From Ophiostoma sp. CBS 140.51 (lineage: Eukaryota; Ascomycota; Sordariomycetes; Ophiostomatales; Ophiostomataceae): a stretch of 58,023 nt of DNA. The position numbers were made by a program, and so were the translations under genes. The stretch is from positions 1 to 58,023 of the forward strand of contig JANSLP010000202.1 of the NCBI GenBank assembly GCA_029298735.1. The letters are read 5' to 3'. Positions 1 to 10,887 of this stretch are shown piece by piece (the first letter of the stretch is position 1; each line of letters begins with the position of its first letter). The notes below the pieces were generated by a model that did not search any database, was not told where the DNA came from, and worked only from the letters and a program-made list of their open reading frames with translations.

Positions 1-812
1 CTTGATCTGTCTATCGACCGGTTTTGTCGCCGTCCATCACCACTCTTTATCCAAACAGTCTTTTATTACTCCCACCACTCCCTCCCTCAATACTAACAAA
101 AAAACGAGGCACATCCCCCCAGTGCCACGAAAGGACATGTTGTGCAACACACATCAAGTTGCCGTGCAAGCAGTCTGACAACATGCCATCCTGGAACAAG
201 ACGTCATGTCACACGGTCATGGCGAGCTACCTCTGCTATCACCTGTAATGGAACAATGTATTTCATATCCAATAGTAACCTTTTCATTCCAAAACGATTT
301 CGCGTACCAAAGTCAGGTGACAAAATGTGATAGAGTGAGACACCAATGACAAGTGATATCCTCTCTCTCCTTGGCCCAGAGTCCCGTCCAGGAAACACAA
401 CGCATGGCTGTTCTGGGGAAAAGATGGAAACACTGTAGCATTTCGGAACATTAGAAAAACGTGTTGGGCAAGAACAAGGGACGGTGAGGTCTGCATACGT
501 GTTTGTCTAAAAGCCTGGGGTAAGAGTCCGGGGTATATGGAGGTATCGAGAAGTGCGTGCTAAAACAGTTCGTGATGTTTGGCCGAGCGAAGCGCACCAC
601 TTCGGTGTGATTTCGTACAATTTAGTAATGGGACAAAACTAGGTCTAATGTGATAATCCTAGGACTACAAAATAGGCACGGCACGCGCAAGGAAAGTGTA
701 AAACAATCAGATATCCATAAAGCATAAAAATAAGAACAAAGCAAACAAAGCAAACACATGCAACATTACAACTCGCACAACTCTTCAATATCAAGCACCC
801 ACTTGCACATAA
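1..812. other. Intergenic sequence, no gene recognised
   Basis: Only short overlapping open frames without protein-like composition are present on either strand. The last 100 bases before the ATG at 813 are A-rich and fit a short 5' leader for the SDR gene that follows. A gene ending left of the window cannot be excluded, but no conserved C-terminus is visible. Confidence 0.6.
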
Positions 813-1589
813 ATGTCCACCAATCTGCAGGGAAAAGCAATCGCGGTGACGGGCGCCGGCGGCGGAATGGGCGTGGAAACATGCAAGATGTTGGCCGCAC
901 GCGGTGCCAAAGTATCAATGGCCGACCTGGCTGGGCCGGCGGAGGATACAATGCACCGAGTCGCTGAAGAAATCACAGTAGCTGGAGGCACTGTATTGGT
1001 CACCGCTGTTGACGTTACGAAGCGGGATCAGGTCGATGTGTGGATTAAGACGACGGTCACCGCATTTGGCCAGCCACTGGACGGCGCTTGAAACCTGGCA
1101 GGCATTCTTCCTCGTCACTTCAACACAGCCAAAGAAACAGCCGAGGACATGGACGACGACGAGTGGGACCGGGTACTGGCGGTCAACTTGACGGGGACCA
1201 TGTACTGCATGCGGGCACAACTGCGAAATATGGCGGATGGAGGCAGCATCGTCAACGCGTCGAGCATTGCCGGTCTGATGGGCACGCCCAAGAACACTTC
1301 CTATGGCGCGGCCAAGTTTGGAGTGGTCGGTTTGACTAAATGTGCCGCCTTGGATGCTGGTCGGAGCAGAAACATTCGTGTGAACGCACTGGCACCAGGT
1401 ACGATCCGAACGGCCATGTACGAGGAGGTAGTGAAGGGTCGGGGTGGACTTGAGCTCGAGCCGACGCAATTTATCCAGCGTGATGGACGACCGGACGAAG
1501 TTGCGGCGCTGTGCTGCTGGCTGTTATGTGACGAGTCGTCATATATCACGGGACAGGTTCACAACATTGATGGAGGATACATTTCTTAA
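813..1589 (+). pseudogene. Classical short-chain dehydrogenase/reductase, interrupted by an in-frame TGA
   Basis: The frame encodes a FabG-like SDR of about 258 codons, the normal length for the family. Visible motifs are the cofactor loop TGAGGGMG near residue 14, the catalytic serine segment NASSIAG, the YxxxK pair in SYGAAKFG, and the C-terminal end IDGGYIS. At 1089-1091 a TGA replaces one residue inside the conserved segment LDGA-x-NLAGI. The frame is identical on both sides, so this is a substitution and not an indel. No intron with a credible donor, branch site and acceptor removes the stop without also deleting conserved sequence. Likely outcomes are a dead gene or a base error. The substrate is unknown; the neighbouring ADH and aldehyde dehydrogenase suggest alcohol/ketone chemistry. 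The tail-to-tail ADH gene ends 80 bases downstream. Confidence 0.8.
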
Positions 1590-1669
1590 GTAGAACTGGG
1601 CAACGAAGAAAGCAATATATTCTATCTCATCATCATTCATACCTATCTGTACATAAGACTTTGCGTGCT

Positions 1670-2725
1670 CTACGCAAGCTTGATCACGGACTTGCCGTGG
1701 ACGGTGCCCTTCTCAATCTCCTCGAGAATGGCCTCGATCTCGCCGAGCTTGCGCTCGACTATCTGGGGCTTGACCTCACCGCGGGCAACGAACTCAAGAG
1801 CCTCGGCAGTGTCGGTGCGGTCACCAGTCGAAGTACCCTCCAGGCGCAGGCCACGGGCAACAAAGTCCTCAGGCAGGACAGGGATGGGGGTCGGCTTCAG
1901 GGGCAGACCAATGCAGACGAGGACACCCGACTTGCGCAGGTACTTAACGGCATCGGCGTAGGCAATACCGGACGACGCGCAGATCAGAGCACCGTGGGCA
2001 CCCACACCGTCCGTGGCAGCGACAACAGCACCGACGCAGCCATCATCGTGGCCAGGAGCCAGCACATCAACGTAAGCGTCGGCGCCCAGCGACAGACACA
2101 GGTCCTTCTTGTTGGCATCAAGGGCAACGACCTTGAGGCCCAGAGCCTTGGCGTACTGAACGGCCAGATGGCCCAGACCACCACCAGCACCAGCAATGGA
2201 CACCCAGCTGCCCTTGCGCAGATTGGCAATCTTGAGCGCCTTGTAGACGGTTACACCGGCACACAGAATCGGTGCAGCCTCAGCGTCGCCAACGTTTTCG
2301 GGCAGACGAACAGCATAGGCACTGTCGGCAATAGCGTACTCGGCAAAGGTACCATCAATGTCCTTGCCGGCCAACTTGCGACCAGCGCACAGGTTCTCGT
2401 GGCCTGTCGTGCAGGACTCGCAAGTGCCGCAGACAATGTGGACCCAACGAACAGCGACACGGTCACCGACAGACCACTTGGAGGCATCAACGTCAGGGCC
2501 AAGTGCGGCAATAACACCAGTGCCTTCGTGACCGCCAACGGCGACCTTGGGCCGCAGGTAGGGGATCAGGCCGCGGGCAATGTGGACATCGGTGGCGCAG
2601 ACGCCCGAGTAGTGGACCTTGACAAGAAGCTGTGTCTTTTCGGGCTTGGGCGTGGGCCGCTGCTGGACGGTGATCTTGCCCTGGTCGTCGCGGATGGCGG
2701 CGGCAGAAGACTCGGGGACGGCCAT
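1670..2725 (-). CDS. Zinc-dependent alcohol dehydrogenase (ADH1-type medium-chain)
   Basis: A single-exon frame of 351 residues from the ATG at 2725, whose context CACAATGG fits a fungal start; an in-frame ATG 29 codons upstream would only add a proline-rich leader. Catalytic zinc ligands sit in GVCATDVH and GGHEGTG. The structural zinc lobe is CGTCESCTTGHENLC. The nucleotide-binding fold has GAGGGLGHLAVQYAKALG followed by an acidic residue (VVALD), which indicates NAD preference. Length and motifs match the yeast ADH1/AdhP class that interconverts primary alcohols and aldehydes in the cytosol. Beside an aldehyde dehydrogenase and a salicylate hydroxylase-type enzyme, an aryl-alcohol substrate is possible, but ordinary ethanol dehydrogenase activity cannot be excluded. 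Confidence 0.9.
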   Translation of the reverse strand: MAVPESSAAAIRDDQGKITVQQRPTPKPEKTQLLVKVHYSGVCATDVHIARGLIPYLRPKVAVGGHEGTGVIAALGPDVDASKWSVGDRVAVRWVHIVCGTCESCTTGHENLCAGRKLAGKDIDGTFAEYAIADSAYAVRLPENVGDAEAAPILCAGVTVYKALKIANLRKGSWVSIAGAGGGLGHLAVQYAKALGLKVVALDANKKDLCLSLGADAYVDVLAPGHDDGCVGAVVAATDGVGAHGALICASSGIAYADAVKYLRKSGVLVCIGLPLKPTPIPVLPEDFVARGLRLEGTSTGDRTDTAEALEFVARGEVKPQIVERKLGEIEAILEEIEKGTVHGKSVIKLA

Positions 2726-4911
2726 TGTGATGTGAGGAAAGTGAGGTGGGGGAGGATATGAAGGGAGGAGAGGATGTGACGTAGGAAGTGCGTTGAGAAG
2801 AAGAGCTGACAAGAGAAGAAGGCTGCTTGAATTCGGAAAAGAAATACAAAAGCAATATTATTTGTAAATGAAAATCAAATATATCAAGATACGGCGACCA
2901 TCAAACAGCTCTCGTGTCCAACTGGCTGTCCCTGACACTATATCTGCATGTGTGCTTCTCCGAGTTGGAGTCGCCTCGCCTTCGCCTTTTTGCGCCGAGC
3001 CTACCAAGGAAGGTGCGCAACGAAAGCACCCACACGGGCACCCACAGTTAGCTCCTTCCCTGGAGATACCAGCTGCCGGGGCCCCAGCACGCTTTCTTCT
3101 GGGTCCCTTCCTTTTTTATTTTCTAGCTTTGCCGGCCGTACCTCGTTCTTTGCCTTTTTGCTTCCCACATTCTACTTGGCACGCGTGCAAGTATCCAACT
3201 CTCGTCTTTGTCAGTTTCCTCTCTCTTCTCCGATCTCCCCGGGATTTGTATTGCGGGCGACGACTTGCCCCACACTGAAGCCACGAGGACCTGCCAGGCG
3301 GAGAATGAAGACCCACCCGCACCTGCCTGCCCCGTACAAATGACCCACTTTTCCCACTAACACTTATTCCCGACCCGGAGCCAGACACCCGCCGCTGAAG
3401 GAAGGCGCGACCGTGGACGTCCCAGCGCCGCCAAAGCCAAGCGAGTCGGCAAGCGACTCCGCGTTTTTTTGTGCTACTCTCACTATTGTCTTGCATTTTT
3501 TTTGTTAGCCTCTTACTTCGTTGAGTATTAGTGTCTCTTCCGGTCGGGTGCCTGTTTGCCTACCCCTTTGTCGGGCCCTTGTCTCCTCCCCCAAGGAACG
3601 CCCGTGGTTTGATTTTGGAGAAATAGAAATTTTCTGGGGTTTCTCTTTCCAGGGCAGAAGACGCCGTTTGTCTCCCTCTTTCTTGATGTTGGGGTAGGAT
3701 CTCCAGACTCCAGGTTACAAGAAAAAGAAGGAAGAGGTAAACCAAAAAGGAGGAGACAGAGGAGAGCACCTGCAGTCTTCTTCCATTCCGGGGTTTTCAT
3801 GGGGATGATCTCTTCTCCAGACATCTTCTTCTTTCTCCATATTCTCCAAACTTTGACAGATATTGGGGGCGGGAAGAATGAAACAGAAGAAGAACAAACA
3901 AAAACATCATCTTCTGTCATCATCATCATCATCACTCACTCGATCATCCTACTCATCACGTCGTCCCTCTTAAGCCTCTCCTTCAACTTCCCACACTCAC
4001 CTCAACTCTTCCTCCGCCTTGGTTCTTCACCTCAATCACCTCACTCTGTCTTGGCCTACTCTTATTATCTTGTCCTTATTCTCCCCTCCCTTCTTCAACG
4101 GCGCGCCTCCAACGCTCCTCCACGCGTCCGCTGTTCGTTCTCCGTTATCTTCCACGCTTCTCTAGATAATCGCTTCCTCGCTTCCGCTCGCCTGGACCAC
4201 CTCCGCCTGGTCCCGTCTGTCAATACTGTCTTACACGCGGGTGACATTGACTTAGACTTTTATCACTGTATGTAAACACCCTTTCCCCATTTCCCCGGGT
4301 GTGTGGCCAGCGGAGTCCCCAAAGTCTCCCCCCATTTTCACTCCCTTGTGCTCCATATCCCCCCAAATCTCCCCCAAGTGGCACCCTCCTCCTCGTCGTA
4401 CTCCCCCGGTCTTGAGTGTCCAGTTTCTCAGACAGCCAACCGCCTTGGCCAGTGGCCTGGACCTCTGCTTCCTGCTTCCTGGTCTTCGGTGTTAGGGCCG
4501 TTTGCGTGGCTTTCAAACTTTTATTGTTTTTTCTTCATTATATTGCCTTTCTGTCTTTTGCATTTTCTTTCCTTGTCGCTGTCTCTTGCTTGTCTCCAAC
4601 GCCCACTAGACCACTTTCGTCCCCCCTTGACACTCCCGTCAATACAAACCATCGCTCTTGCATGCCCATCACACTGTCCATCCATTCTGACATTTAAAGG
4701 CCCCTGTCTCGGTCGCTTCCCTGTTTTTCATTCCTCTTGTCTTTTATCTTTTCATCTCTTTTTTTCTTTTCTTTTCTCTTCATCCTTTTTATCTTCATTC
4801 CTTTTGTTTTGTCTTCTTCTTTTCTTCATCGCGTGTTCTTACTCACACTTCCAGTGTCGAGTGTCTCTTTCTTCTCCTTCCTTACTTCACATTCCGTCCC
4901 TCATCGCTATC
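2726..4911. other. 2.2-kb divergent intergenic region with long pyrimidine-rich tract
   Basis: This separates the ADH start (2725, minus) from the MFS start (4912, plus). No protein-like frame stands out. A short CAT-type microsatellite lies near 3917-3934, and from about 3930 to the MFS ATG the plus strand is strongly C+T rich. That is typical of long 5' leaders of highly expressed filamentous-fungal genes. Confidence 0.6.
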
Positions 4912-6570
4912 ATGAAGTCGTCCGACGAGATTCCTCGTAAGTTATAATCATACGCGTCACTCTTCTATCATACTTTCATCATCGCCCCTAACACTTTACA
5001 GACCCCGAGGTCATCGAGGCCAACGAAAAGGTCTCCGACCAGGATGCCGCCTCCATTGACCCCAACCTCAAGACCCGAGACGGCGTCGTCCTTATGCCCC
5101 AGCCCTCGGACGACCCGGCCGACCCGCTCAACTGGTCGTGGTTCCAGAAGCACGCCGCCATGTTCACCATTTCCTACCTGGCCCTGATCTGCTACATGTC
5201 CGTCACGACACTCGTGGCCGGTACCGTCAACGTTGCGGAGGGTCTCGGCGTGCCCAAGGCCACAGCCGTCTACCTGGGCAACACTCCCGTCGCGCTGTAC
5301 GGTGTGGCTCCCTTCCTGTGGAGTCCCCTGAGCCATTTCATCGGCCGTCGCCCTGTACTGCTGCTGAGCAACATTATGGCCATGGTCGGTGCCGGCATTG
5401 TGACGAGCGCCAAGAACTACGGCACGGCCATGGCCGGTCGTGTTATTTTGGGTGCCGGTGGTTCCGCCTTCTGGACACTCGGCCCTGCATCCATTGGTGA
5501 TATTGTGAGTTGCCACCTTGATGAATTAAATCTGATTGTATGCAACCGTTATTTCATATGCTAACTCTTGTGTGTAGTTCTTCCGTCACGAAAAGGGTAA
5601 GAAGATTGGTATCTCGACCCTCGCCATTGTCGTCTCTCCCTTCCTCGGTACTCTTGTCGGCGGTGCCATCATTGAGAACAAGGACCTCGGCTGGCCTGCT
5701 TCGCAGTGGATTCCGCTCATCTTTATGGGCGTCGGTCTGCTGATGCAGATTTTCTTCCTGCCAGAGACTATCTACGTCCGTGAGGTCCAGGGCCAGCGTG
5801 CCGGTCTCGAGAACAAGACCAAGGCTACCCTCTGGGACCGCTACGGTATCCATATTCCCGAGCGCACCAGCGACAAGAAGCACTCATTTTTCTTCATCTT
5901 CTCGCGTCCCTTTGTGCTGCTGCGCTTCCCGGCCATTACTCTGGCCACTTTCTGGTTCGGTGTTGCCTACATGATGCACGTCGGTATCACGGCCGAGATC
6001 CCTCTGATTTTCGAGGCCCAGTACAACTTTACTGTCCTGGATGTCGGTCTGTCGGGTCTTTCGGGTCTGATTGGCGCTCTAATCGGCGAGGCCTACGCTG
6101 GTCCTTCCATTGATTATCTGGCCCGCCGTTCCCTCAAGCAGGGCAAGGAGTGGCGCCCCGAGTACCGCCTCAAGGTCATCTGGCCCGCTCTGGTTGCCAT
6201 TCCCGGTGGCCTCATCATGTTTGGTACTTCGATCCAGTTTGGCCACTCATGGGTCACTCCCCTCGTCGGCCAGCTCATCTACATTTTCGGTATTGAGATT
6301 TCCACCACCGTCATCCAGACCTACATTCTCGAGTCGTACCCGCGCCAGGGTGCTGAGGCCAACCTCATTTTCAACCTGATCCGCAATATCTTCTCCTACA
6401 TCTCGCCCTTCTTCCTTACGCCCTTTATCGCCAAGACCGGCTACGCTGCGCCCTTTGGCCTGTTTGCGGCTCTGACTGTCATCTTCTTCCCCTTTACGAT
6501 TGTTGTGCTGATGTACCGCGGCAAGCAGCTGCGCGAGAAGGCCGGCGACCCGGGCTGGAGCAGAGATTAA
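4912..6570 (+). CDS. MFS transporter, DHA1 (drug:H+ antiporter) type
   Basis: Three exons: 4912-4936, 5002-5504 and 5578-6570, giving 506 residues. Intron 1 (65 nt) has GTAAGT, a CTAAC branch site and ACAG; intron 2 (73 nt) has GTGAGT, GCTAAC and GTAG. The frame is kept through both. The N-terminus is hydrophilic and carries the DPADPLNWS-like motif common just before TM1 of fungal DHA1 transporters. The loop after TM2 holds the MFS signature remnant GRRPVLLLSN. About twelve hydrophobic helices follow, ending in a short basic tail. It probably moves a small organic compound across the plasma membrane. Its place between ADH and aldehyde dehydrogenase genes suggests uptake or efflux of the aromatic substrate of this block, which is inference. 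Confidence 0.9.
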
Positions 6571-6909
6571 ATGGATATCAGTGTGTTGGTGTACGATAAG
6601 TGTGCATTTAAAGATTTATGCTTCAAGCTCAAAGCTCAGATGTTGGACGTGTATATAGATAGTGTATCCAGAAGTGATATATCCCTCTCAGATGGACATA
6701 CCGAATGCTACGTGAATGTGGGAGTGAGGTGGACGCGTAAGTGGATGAGTGAGAAATGATAGTGGGTTTATATTATTAATAGTAACTGACATCTCTCACA
6801 CTCCTCCCCACGTTTCGGATAACAGGCAAGCGATTATATTCTTCATTTTGTAAAGTGCATTAATTCATTCTTTCTTTACTATATACAAAAACTGCCCGCA
6901 TGCCTACAC
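6571..6909. other. Convergent 3' intergenic region
   Basis: AT-rich sequence between the stops of the MFS gene (plus) and the aldehyde dehydrogenase gene (minus). It presumably carries both polyadenylation regions. No gene was seen. Confidence 0.6.
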
Positions 6910-8403
6910 TTAAAAGGCATACTTCAGGCCTGGCCGCGTCAGACTGACAATTTGACGCTCCGTAAACTCCTCCACACCGGCCATGCCGCCAAACCGGCCG
7001 TAGCCACTGGCACCGCCAATACCGCCGTTAGGCAGCGGGGCCTCAACATAGACCGTAGGACCGTTGACATGGCAGCTGCCAACACGGACCTGCTTGGCCA
7101 GATCAGCGGCACGCAGAAGATCACGGGAGAAGACGGAGCCGCACAGCGTAAAGTCCGTCTGGTTGGATTGAGCCACAGCGTCCTGCTCGTCCCCAAACGT
7201 GTTGATAATCACAACAGGACCAAAAGTCTCCTGCTGGTACAGGTCCATATCGGCCGACACACCCTCCATAACGTGAGGCTTCAGGATGGTGCCATTGGGG
7301 CCGTGGACCTGCAAGTCGCCGGTCAGGGCCTTGGCACCCTTGTTGACGGCCGACTGCAGCAGGCCCAAAATACGCTTGGCCGAAGCGGCACAGAAGAGAC
7401 CAGACAGCTGGACAGTGGGGTCCTCCAAGTGGTTGCCCACCTTGAGAGCGTTGACGCGCTCGACCAGCTTCGTCTTGAACTCTTCAGCCACAGACGAGTG
7501 TACAATCACGCGCTCTGTCGACATGCAAATCTGGCCGCTGTTGCTCATGGCACCAAACGTCACGGCATCGGCAGCCGCGTCCAGGTCGGCGTCGTGCAGC
7601 ACAATCACAGCCGCCTTACCGCCCAGCTCCAGAAGACACTTCTTAATGTGCTTGGCCGACAGAGAGGCAATAATGCCGCCTACACGGTGACCACCCGTGA
7701 AGTTGGTGCGGCTGACCTTGGGGTGCGTAACGGCAAACTCCGTCGAGCGGGGCGCATCGGCAGCACTTGTAGGCAGGAACTGCAGCACACCCTTGGGCAG
7801 GCCGGCCTCAATGAGAGCGCGGACCACCAGGTATTGCGACTTGGGGCTGTACTCGGAGGGCTTGAGGAGAACGGCGTTGCCGCAAATCAGGGGACAGCAG
7901 ACAGCACGTGCCGTCAGAGTGACGGGCATGTTCCAGGGAGAAATGGCCAGAACGACACCGACGGCCTCGCGGTTGACCAGAATCGTTGTACCCGGGCGGT
8001 CGGCAGGGACGATCTCACCCTTGATGTGCGTCGCCAGAGCAGCGTTCTCACGGAAGACACCGGCCGTCGACATGATATTGGCTTTGACCCAGCTGCGTGT
8101 GGCCGACACCTCAGCGGACAGAATGTCGACGGCGTCCTTGTCGAGGTAGCTCTCCATAATGTCGGCCGCCTTGAGCAGCACGTTGCGGCGCGCCGAGGGG
8201 CCTAGGCGGGACCACGACTGGTAGGCTGCGTAGGCCTCGTCGATGGCGGTGGCATAGTCGGCAGGGGAGGCAGAGGCACACTGGTAGACGGCCTCACCCG
8301 TCATGGGGTTCATGACGGGGAATGTGTTGCTGCTTTCGGAGGCGACATGCTGGCCAGCAATGTACAGCTGCAGCGGTTCTGAGAGGGGAGGATACGACGA
8401 CAT
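6910..8403 (-). CDS. NAD(P)-dependent aldehyde dehydrogenase, salicylaldehyde/vanillin-dehydrogenase-like
   Basis: An uninterrupted 497-residue frame, the usual length for the ALDH superfamily. The key positions are present: the oxyanion Asn in SPWNMP (N158), the cofactor Lys in LLKPSE (K181), the general base Glu in LLELGGK (E259) and the catalytic Cys in NSGQICMS (C293). A GFGP-like motif near the C-terminus (ETFGPVV) is also kept. The replacement of GQxC context residues by NSGQICM and the LTARA segment are features I associate with salicylaldehyde/vanillin/benzaldehyde dehydrogenases; that subfamily call is inference. It would oxidise an aromatic aldehyde to the acid used by the monooxygenase at 17254-18534. 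It is convergent with the MFS gene. Confidence 0.88.
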   Translation of the reverse strand: MSSYPPLSEPLQLYIAGQHVASESSNTFPVMNPMTGEAVYQCASASPADYATAIDEAYAAYQSWSRLGPSARRNVLLKAADIMESYLDKDAVDILSAEVSATRSWVKANIMSTAGVFRENAALATHIKGEIVPADRPGTTILVNREAVGVVLAISPWNMPVTLTARAVCCPLICGNAVLLKPSEYSPKSQYLVVRALIEAGLPKGVLQFLPTSAADAPRSTEFAVTHPKVSRTNFTGGHRVGGIIASLSAKHIKKCLLELGGKAAVIVLHDADLDAAADAVTFGAMSNSGQICMSTERVIVHSSVAEEFKTKLVERVNALKVGNHLEDPTVQLSGLFCAASAKRILGLLQSAVNKGAKALTGDLQVHGPNGTILKPHVMEGVSADMDLYQQETFGPVVIINTFGDEQDAVAQSNQTDFTLCGSVFSRDLLRAADLAKQVRVGSCHVNGPTVYVEAPLPNGGIGGASGYGRFGGMAGVEEFTERQIVSLTRPGLKYAF

Positions 8404-10887
8404 TGTGACAGTTGTGTGGGTGATGCTGTGGTGGGAAGGTCGTACAAAGGGATGTGTGGGATAGAATGTAAGTGTGGGGATGGGATGTAGAGGAAGAAGA
8501 GAAAGAGGTATGACGATATGCGGTTCGTATGTTTCTTCCTTGCTTTTTTGTGTTTTCTTTCTATTTCTATTTTATTTTTCTGCTGTCCCGTTTTCCCCGG
8601 ACTCTTTTCCGTTTTCTTTGAATATCAAGACACCAAGTCGCCTTGTCGCTTTCTGTTTTGTCGTTTTGTCAAACGGAGTCTCGTTTTGGTGCCAAGTGAC
8701 AAGAGTGAAGTCAACCTTAAAGCTTTGCTCGCCGTCATTCGGCTTAATGAGCAAAGCCGATGATGGAGTTACGGCTTTTGTGTGGGTGTTGTAAAAGTGC
8801 ACTCGGCGTACTTTGGAGTATGTTCGTTCAGGGCGGCATATGCACGCTAGCAAACACGACGTCGCAGACCAGGATTCACGACTCCGACTGCAACCTGCCC
8901 CGACTTTTACCTTTGTCGGGATTCTGCGTCCGCAACGCAGCTGACTTGATGGTTTTCTCGCTTCCCTCCGTTTGTGGTCCCTAGTGTTATTTCCAGCTTT
9001 CTTCTGGTGGCAATGGCTGCAGAAATTACGGAGAGAAAAAGCCTCGTAAAACTGGGGAGTCTTGTAGTGCGCCAAGCACAGGGACAAAAGACGCGGCGTC
9101 TTAGCACGGAAGACTGACACCGACGCCCAAGACGTCAGCGACGCCCCTTCAGCGGCACCTGTCTCTTGGCACTGCTTGTGTTGCAACAACCACTGCAACC
9201 CTGTGACGACGGTCGTTGTCTGTGCTTTCTCCCTCTCTCGTCTGACTGCATGTTGCATGCTTCCTTCTTCGGGGTTCACGTCTCGAGGCATAGCATAATA
9301 TTGACAAAGGCGATTTGTTCCGAGACTAGATGGGAAGTCCAGGCATCGATAGTCTAAACAGACGTTTAATAACTGTCGCGCGACATGAAAGTTCATTTGA
9401 AAAGAAGTCAAGGTGGCGTTCCATATCCTCTATTGAAGCATATTGGAAGAGCCTAGTGCAGGATAGAAAAGAGTGCCATCTGTTCGACACAGTGTCTCCT
9501 ATAACATAAAGGAGGCAAGCAAGAGCCTAGACCATTCGATACAACTACCCACACAATATGTTTATAACTCTTTTCGGTTGACAATGTTCATGACACAATG
9601 TTGCCTTTTTGGACGCTGTTTACTTGCTTCCGCCACAAGCAACAAAAGGAGCGTACCACCCGGCCTGATAGAAAAGTTATCTCCGTATGTTTGGAGATGT
9701 GTCTTTATTGGCTCTCGGTTTATAACAAGACAGTGTCGAGCTTTAACTCTGCTGAAGACTAAATGTGGGATATAAGTTAGCAATGGAAACCAGGCTGATG
9801 TTATCAAAAGTGACAGCAAAGTAACACGAACCTCATGCAACAAACTTCACTGTGATGGATCCAAAGTCAACGCAACATGTTGTCGCTAATAGCGGGATAG
9901 GCGGACACGGTGACAATGGCAAAGCGATTCCTGCCCTTTGACTGGCTCTGAGGCCGTCTTTGAAACTTACTCTGTCGACAAGTCGCGAAGTTTGTGATAA
10001 TGAATGTCGGTCATAGTATCGCCTAAATGCACAAGGTTGATATCAGTGCCAGTAAAGAAAGGCAGCACAGTATCTCGGCCATCGCGAGGGAAGACCAACC
10101 TTTTATACAGGCTGGCTATGTGCCAGTGACGAAGAATTCGTCTCTCAAGTTGTCGACCACTACGGGATGTAACCCTTGTAACGTTGGTAAAACTAGTCTT
10201 CGTGCGTGACAAGCGAGTGCTATGTTCAGAGCTTGACGAGAGTTTTCCTGTTTTTGCGTCATCTTCCCGTTTCTCTGTCGTGGGTAATTTTCGTCGTATT
10301 TCCCTGGTCTTGTTCTTGTTTTTCATCTTTGTATCAGTCTTGGTTCGAAGGAGGACTCCACGTCATGGAAAGGGATGTTGACGTCCATGCGAAAAGCTGA
10401 TTTTTTCATATAGAGAAAGTTTCTGCAAATTGAAGTAGAAAAGTAGATGTTGGTGCAGAACTGATTTTCTTTGCTTGTTTTTGAGGCGAAGGAAAGGAGA
10501 GTGAAAATAAATCCAGAGGTAGTATTTGTTTGTGTGATCTGTTTACCTTTCGTGCTGGTTGCATCAGTTGCGCCTGCCTTGCGTGTCATCATTTTGACCC
10601 GGTGATGGCCAGTTGCGCCTTCCGTTTCACTCGGCCAGCAAGGTCTGTCTTGCTGTCACTGTTATGACTAAGACTTGGATCGCCCTTGCCGTTTGCAAGG
10701 TATCGTATATATTCACAAACATGGGATGGGACGAAATTACTCTTTTTGTCCTTCGTCAAAAACCATTATTTCTCTCCATTCACGGCAATAACACATCGGT
10801 AATCACGTCCTTGTTTGCATTCAATTCATTAGATTTCATGTCAGTGACTGACGTTACAAATCCCAAAGGGACTACCGACAACCAACC
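8404..10887. other. 2.5-kb intergenic region, no convincing gene
   Basis: This contains the promoter of the aldehyde dehydrogenase and the 3' side of the regulator at 10888. A 279-codon minus-strand frame at 8572-9411 is open, but it has irregular Cys/Arg/Ser-rich composition and no recognisable motif or splice partner, so I do not call it. The remainder is AT-balanced sequence without repeats. Confidence 0.5.

Noticed and set aside
1089..1091. Selenocysteine or programmed readthrough at the SDR TGA
   Set aside because: Sec insertion is essentially unknown in ascomycetes, and the base context after the stop is not the CTA readthrough motif.
1661..2761. 366-codon plus-strand frame opposite the alcohol dehydrogenase
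   Set aside because: It mirrors the ADH gene; its low-complexity composition is explained by GC-biased third positions on the other strand.
3917..3934. CAT repeat as a possible CRISPR-like or minisatellite array
   Set aside because: It is a short trinucleotide microsatellite with no spacers.
6952..8205. 417-codon plus-strand frame opposite the aldehyde dehydrogenase
   Set aside because: Antisense shadow; the minus strand has every ALDH catalytic residue.
8572..9411. 279-codon minus-strand frame in an intergenic region
   Set aside because: Irregular composition, no motif, no splice partners and a poor start; probably chance, though I cannot exclude an orphan gene.
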